36,131 nucleotides of DNA from assembly GCA_002154345.1 (NCBI GenBank), contig MUNB01000049.1, positions 1-36,131 on the forward strand. Reading direction: 5' to 3'. The notes under the pieces were generated by a model. The model made no database searches. It saw nothing but the letters and a program-made list of their open reading frames with translations, and was not told where the DNA came from. This stretch comes from Streptomyces griseus. Lineage in GTDB: Bacteria > Actinomycetota > Actinomycetes > Streptomycetales > Streptomycetaceae. The position numbers and the translations under genes are program-made. Numbering within the stretch: position 1 is the stretch's first letter; each line of letters begins with the position of its first letter. This document shows positions 33,157-36,131 of the stretch, in pieces.

Positions 33157-34641
33157 ATGACGGTGACAGAGGACAGCCCGGAGCTCGCTCCCGGAATCGA
33201 GGAGTTCGGTCCCGGTATCGACCCGGAGCGGCTGGCCGTCTGCCTGAGCGTGCTCGACGAGCTCGACCGGATCGAGGTGGACCACCCGGACGCCATCGCC
33301 GTCCGACGGGCCACCGCCGGGATCTACCGCACGGTGAAGCAGCGTCGCCGCCAGGAGCGCCGCGCCGCGAAGACCGCCCACGACCGGGCCGTCACCGAGG
33401 CCACGGCGACCGGCTCGGCCGAGCGCATCGACGACGAGACGCAGGGCGTGCTGCCCTCCTCCTCCGCCCAGGCCGAGATCGCGGGCATCCTCCAGCGGCC
33501 CCGCTCCTGCTACATCTGCAAGACGCGGTACGTCGAGGTCGACGCGTTCTACCACCAGCTCTGCCAGTCGTGCGCCAAGGAGAACCGCGCCCGCCGCGAA
33601 GCCCGTACCGACCTGACCGGACGCCGGGCGCTGCTCACCGGCGGCCGGGCGAAGATCGGCATGTACATCGCGCTGCGGCTGCTGCGCGACGGCGCGCACA
33701 CCACGATCACCACACGCTTCCCCAACGACGCGATCCGCCGCTTCAAGGCGATGGAGGACAGCGACGAGTGGATCCACCGGCTGAAGATCGTCGGCATCGA
33801 CCTCCGCGACCCGGCCCAGGTCGTCGCGCTGGCCGACTCGGTCGCGGCCGAGGGCCCGCTGGACATCCTGATCAACAACGCGGCCCAGACCGTCCGCCGC
33901 TCGCCCGGCGCGTACAGCGAGCTGGTCAACGCCGAGTCGGCCCCGCTGCCCGCCGGTGAGCTTCCGGCGGCCGAGGTCATCGGCACCTTCGGCAGCGGCA
34001 CGGTCGACCGGGTGGCCGCGCTGCCCGCCGCCCGCAAGGAGACCCTGAGCGCCCAGGAGGTCACGGACCTCGCCCTGGTCACCGGTTCCGCGTCGCCGGC
34101 CCGGATCGCCGCGGGCACCGCGATCGACGCGGGCGGCCTCGTCCCGGACCTGCACGACACCAACAGCTGGGTGCAGACGGTCGAGGACGTCGAGCCGATC
34201 GAGCTCCTCGAAGTCCAGCTCTGCAACTCCACCGCGCCGTTCATCCTGATCAGCCGGCTGCGCCCGGCGATGGCCGCCACCGCGGCGAAGCACGCGTACG
34301 TCGTCAACGTCTCGGCGATGGAGGGCGTCTTCAGCCGCGGCTACAAGGGCGCGGGCCACCCGCACACCAATATGGCCAAGGCCGCGCTCAACATGCTGAC
34401 GCGTACCAGCGCCCAGGAGATGTTCGAGAAGGACAACATCCTGATGACGGCCGTGGACACCGGCTGGATCACCGACGAGCGCCCGCACCCGGACAAGATG
34501 CGCCTCGCCGAGGAGGGCTTCCACGCCCCTCTCGACCTGGTCGACGGCGCGGCCCGGGTCTACGACCCGATCGTGCGCGGCGAGAGCGGCGAGGCCCTCT
34601 ACGGCTGCTTCCTCAAGGACTACGCCCCCGCGAACTGGTAG
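33157..34641 (+). CDS. SDR-fold protein with N-terminal four-cysteine (zinc ribbon-like) motif
   Basis: 494-aa protein starting at ATG 33157 behind AGAGGA. Residues 1-110 are charged and helical (a coiled coil with KQRRRQERRAAKTAHDR). Cys118/121 and Cys136/139 form a CxxC-x14-CxxC zinc-ribbon-like motif (CYICKTRYVEVDAFYHQLC region). A Rossmann SDR domain follows: LLTGGRAKIGMYIALRLL (154-174 region), IDLRD, DILINNAAQT and VNVSAMEGVF. At the YxxxK site the sequence is TNMAK, so the catalytic Tyr is replaced by Thr while Lys and Ser remain. About 110 extra residues lie between NNAAQT and the Ser motif. Enzymatic activity is uncertain. It is divergent from the sigma factor gene, hinting at a stress-linked role. 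Confidence 0.83.
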   Translation: MTVTEDSPELAPGIEEFGPGIDPERLAVCLSVLDELDRIEVDHPDAIAVRRATAGIYRTVKQRRRQERRAAKTAHDRAVTEATATGSAERIDDETQGVLPSSSAQAEIAGILQRPRSCYICKTRYVEVDAFYHQLCQSCAKENRARREARTDLTGRRALLTGGRAKIGMYIALRLLRDGAHTTITTRFPNDAIRRFKAMEDSDEWIHRLKIVGIDLRDPAQVVALADSVAAEGPLDILINNAAQTVRRSPGAYSELVNAESAPLPAGELPAAEVIGTFGSGTVDRVAALPAARKETLSAQEVTDLALVTGSASPARIAAGTAIDAGGLVPDLHDTNSWVQTVEDVEPIELLEVQLCNSTAPFILISRLRPAMAATAAKHAYVVNVSAMEGVFSRGYKGAGHPHTNMAKAALNMLTRTSAQEMFEKDNILMTAVDTGWITDERPHPDKMRLAEEGFHAPLDLVDGAARVYDPIVRGESGEALYGCFLKDYAPANW

Positions 34642-35001
34642 CCCGAACGGCCCAACCGGACCGGCGGACTCCGCGCGGCGACCCGAAACCCGGCTCAGGA
34701 TGATTCCTGGGCCGGGTTTCTGCCGTGAACAGTGGCCGAAAGTGACCTACCGCACACGTTCTATCGAGCGCGGCGGCGCTCATTTGGTTACGCTGAGGCG
34801 AACGGACGCCACCGAGGGGCCCACGAAGGTTCCTCGACCGTCCTGGGACACGGTCGGAAACCCGGCCGCTGTTCCGCCCCGAACCGGCGCCACCGCGACC
34901 GACACATATCACCATCCCTGCCCGCACGGGGCGGTCGCGCGACGGCATCGGTGCCGGAGCGTCGGCGACGCCCTGGGTGACGCGACACAGAGGAGTGCGC
35001 G
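34642..35001. other. 360-bp intergenic region upstream of the small peptide gene
   Basis: After the SDR terminator (34686-34719) I see no gene. Short frames on both strands are Arg/Pro-rich and lack plausible starts. The region must hold the promoter of the gene at 35002; I found no convincing -35/-10 pair. The ribosome-binding site AGAGGAG is at 34989-34995. Confidence 0.55.
34686..34719 (+). terminator. Rho-independent terminator after the SDR-fold gene
   Basis: AAACCCGGCTCAGG and CCTGGGCCGGGTTT form a 14-bp stem with one G-T wobble and a 6-base loop, ending in TTT. It lies 44 bases after the stop codon. Confidence 0.85.
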
Positions 35002-35178
35002 GTGACGACACCGGAACTGACCGAACGCGAAATGCGCCCCGCCGAACGGACCGCCGGGCGGCCCGGCCGCCCGGAGCAGCTGCGGAACATCGAGGTCTGG
35101 GCGAGGTCCGCCCCGATCCGGCTCGCCGGATACGAGGACGACCTCGCCGAGCCGCACATCCTGCCCGGCATCGACTGA
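35002..35178 (+). CDS. 58-aa small protein, possible RiPP precursor peptide
   Basis: The frame starts at GTG 35002 with AGAGGAG six bases upstream, a nearly ideal ribosome-binding site, and ends at TGA 35178. The peptide begins VTTPELTEREMRPAERT and ends GYEDDLAEPHILPGID. The first 30 residues are polar and Arg/Glu/Pro-rich like a leader; the last 20 hold the only aromatic Tyr and His plus a cluster of Asp/Glu, like a modified core. There is no signal peptide, Cys or membrane span. I do not recognise the family and no modifying enzyme is visible before the IS element that starts 12 bases later. A non-RiPP small regulatory protein is the alternative. Confidence 0.55.
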   Translation: MTTPELTEREMRPAERTAGRPGRPEQLRNIEVWARSAPIRLAGYEDDLAEPHILPGID

Positions 35179-35189
35179 CCCCCGAGGCC

Positions 35190-36087
35190 CTAGGCGGTGT
35201 CTTCAAATGATCATCGTTGGTGGATCATGGTGTCGTGATACGTCGTCATGAACTGTCTGATGCTGAGTGGGAGTTCGTCCGGCCGTTGCTGCCCGTGTCG
35301 TTGCGGGGGCGGAAGCGGCTGGATGACCGCAGGGTCCTGAACGGGATCGTGTGGAAGTTCCGGACCGGGACGGCCTGGCGGGATGTGCCCGAGCGCTACG
35401 GGCCGTGGGCCACGCTGCATACGCGTTTTCGCAGGTGGGCGGCGGACGGGACGTTCGAACGGATGCTGCGGGCCGCGCAGGCGAGGGCCGACGCGGCGGG
35501 CGACATCGAGTGGCTGGTGTCGGTCGATTCCACGGTCGTCCGGGCCCACCAGCATGCTGCCGGGGCTCGAAAAGGGGGCTCTGCGACCCGGCCCTCGGCC
35601 GGTCCAGGGGCGGTCTGACCAGCAAGGTGCACCTGGCCTGCGACGGCCGGGGCCGTCCGCTCGGCTTCGTCGTGACGGGCGGCAACACCAACGACTGCAC
35701 CCAGTTCACCGCCGTGATGGACGCGATCAGGGTGCCCCGGATCGGCCCCGGCCGTCCCCGCGTCCGGCCCGATCACGTCCTGGGCGACAAGGGCTACAGC
35801 TCCAAGGCGATCCGCACCTGGCTCCGCCGCCGCGGCATCCCCCACACGATTCCCGAGCGGGCCGACCAGATCGGCAACCGGGCCCGGCGGGGCAGCCGCG
35901 GTGGCCGCCCGCCGGCCTTCGACCGCGAGGCCTACAAGCACCGCAACGTCGTGGAGCGGTGCTTCAACCGTCTGAAGCAATGGCGCGGCATCGCCACACG
36001 CTACGACAAGACCGTCCAGTCCTACGAAGCAGCCGTCACCCTCGCCTCACTCCTGATGTGGGCGTGACATTTGACGACAGAACCTAG
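35190..36087 (+). mobile_element. IS5-family insertion sequence with CTAG target duplication
   Basis: The element lies between CTAG at 35190-35193 and CTAG at 36084-36087. Its inner ends GCGGTGTCTTCAAATG and the complement of CATTTGACGACAGAAC match at 12 of 16 positions. The body of about 890 bp encodes one IS5-type transposase in two overlapping frames. Intact ends, direct CTAG copies and complete DDE residues suggest a recent, possibly active insertion. Outside the right end is another inverted-repeat end (36088 onward), so the insertion happened in a CTAG bordering a related element. Confidence 0.88.
35235..36067 (+). CDS. IS5-family DDE transposase made by -1 ribosomal frameshift
   Basis: The first frame runs from GTG 35235 (VIRRHELSDAEWEFVRPLLP) to TGA 35618. 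The second frame continues to TGA 36067. They join at AAAAGGGGG (35570-35578), where slipping back one base gives a 277-aa protein, the usual size of this group. The N-terminal part holds the DUF4096-like start and GTAWRDVPERYGPW; the first catalytic Asp is in VSVDSTVVRAHQH. The second part holds GRSRGGLTSKVHLACD, the second Asp in VLGDKGYSS, and the Glu in NVVERCFNRLKQWRGIATRYDK. Programmed frameshifting is known for IS5/IS427-group elements; a disabling mutation is the alternative, but no other defect is seen. Confidence 0.85.
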
Positions 36088-36131
36088 GGCCTGTCGTCAA
36101 ACTGCCGCCGTCGCCCGAAGGGCGGCCGGGC
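36084..36131. repeat. Left end of a second MITE-like element, cut by the window edge
   Basis: Directly after the IS right CTAG, the sequence GGCCTGTCGTCAAACTGCC (36088-36106) matches the left end of the 55-bp element at 18326 at 18 of 19 positions and continues with related CGCCGTCGCCCG. It runs out of the window, so its length is unknown; it could be a MITE or another IS end. Confidence 0.65.

Noticed and set aside
32914-34524. Possible large N-terminal extension of the sigma factor
   Set aside because: The frame stays open opposite the SDR-fold gene, but sigma homology begins only after 32913 and a good ribosome-binding site precedes that ATG.
34732-34980. Possible 82-codon gene before the small peptide gene
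   Set aside because: Arg/Pro/His-rich sequence without ribosome-binding site or family resemblance; more likely the promoter region of the next gene.

Overview
The base composition (very high GC, strong G/C at third codon positions, many GTG starts) and gene families (DasR-type operators, streptogrisin, Rpf-domain protein, DUF3263, SigF/SigB-type sigma factor with SpoIIE phosphatases, ABC sugar importers without their own ATPase) indicate a Streptomyces chromosome or a very close relative. The window is a mosaic of separate metabolic and regulatory modules, not one phage or biosynthetic cluster. I saw no tRNA, rRNA or CRISPR array.

1-5.1 kb is an aminosugar module. A PfkB sugar kinase (cut by the window edge), nagA and nagK lie on the minus strand, divergent from an orphan sugar-binding lipoprotein gene. 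The shared intergenic region carries three sequences resembling the DasR responsive element. 5.1-11.5 kb holds a kinase-like phosphotransferase, a streptogrisin-C-like secreted protease, a secreted DUF1996 protein, a secreted two-glutamate glycoside hydrolase with a discoidin/CBM32-like tail, and a PEP-mutase/isocitrate-lyase-family enzyme. 11.5-17.6 kb is a beta-glucoside uptake operon (binding protein, two permeases, GH1 beta-glucosidase) divergent from a ROK regulator, with an AT-rich dyad between them. 18.4-19.5 kb is a LacI-family regulator. The palindrome GGAGAGCGCTCTCC upstream of it is repeated in front of the DUF1996 and glycoside hydrolase genes about 10 kb away, suggesting a small three-site regulon. 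19.6-21.0 kb is a divergent SDR/TetR pair with a repeated operator. 21.2-24.7 kb holds an Rpf-LysM-M23 cell-wall hydrolase, an EamA/DMT transporter and a protein with an FhuF-like 2Fe-2S C-terminus.

24.7-34.6 kb is rich in signalling genes: a STAS protein, MarR, a SpoIIE/PP2C phosphatase, HxlR, RidA, and then a tightly packed minus-strand set of SigF-type sigma factor, REC-PP2C phosphatase, CHASE3 histidine kinase, Rcp1-like response regulator and RsbW-like ATPase. Together these look like a stress partner-switching module wired to a two-component phosphorelay. Divergent from sigma is an unusual SDR-fold protein with an N-terminal four-cysteine motif and no canonical catalytic tyrosine.

The right end (34.7-36.1 kb) has a small 58-codon gene with a very good ribosome-binding site and a RiPP-precursor-like layout. 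An IS5-family insertion sequence starts 12 bases after it. The IS sits in a CTAG target at the edge of a miniature inverted-repeat element. A complete 55-bp relative of that element lies at 18.3 kb, where the CTAG target also contains the stop codon of the LacI gene.
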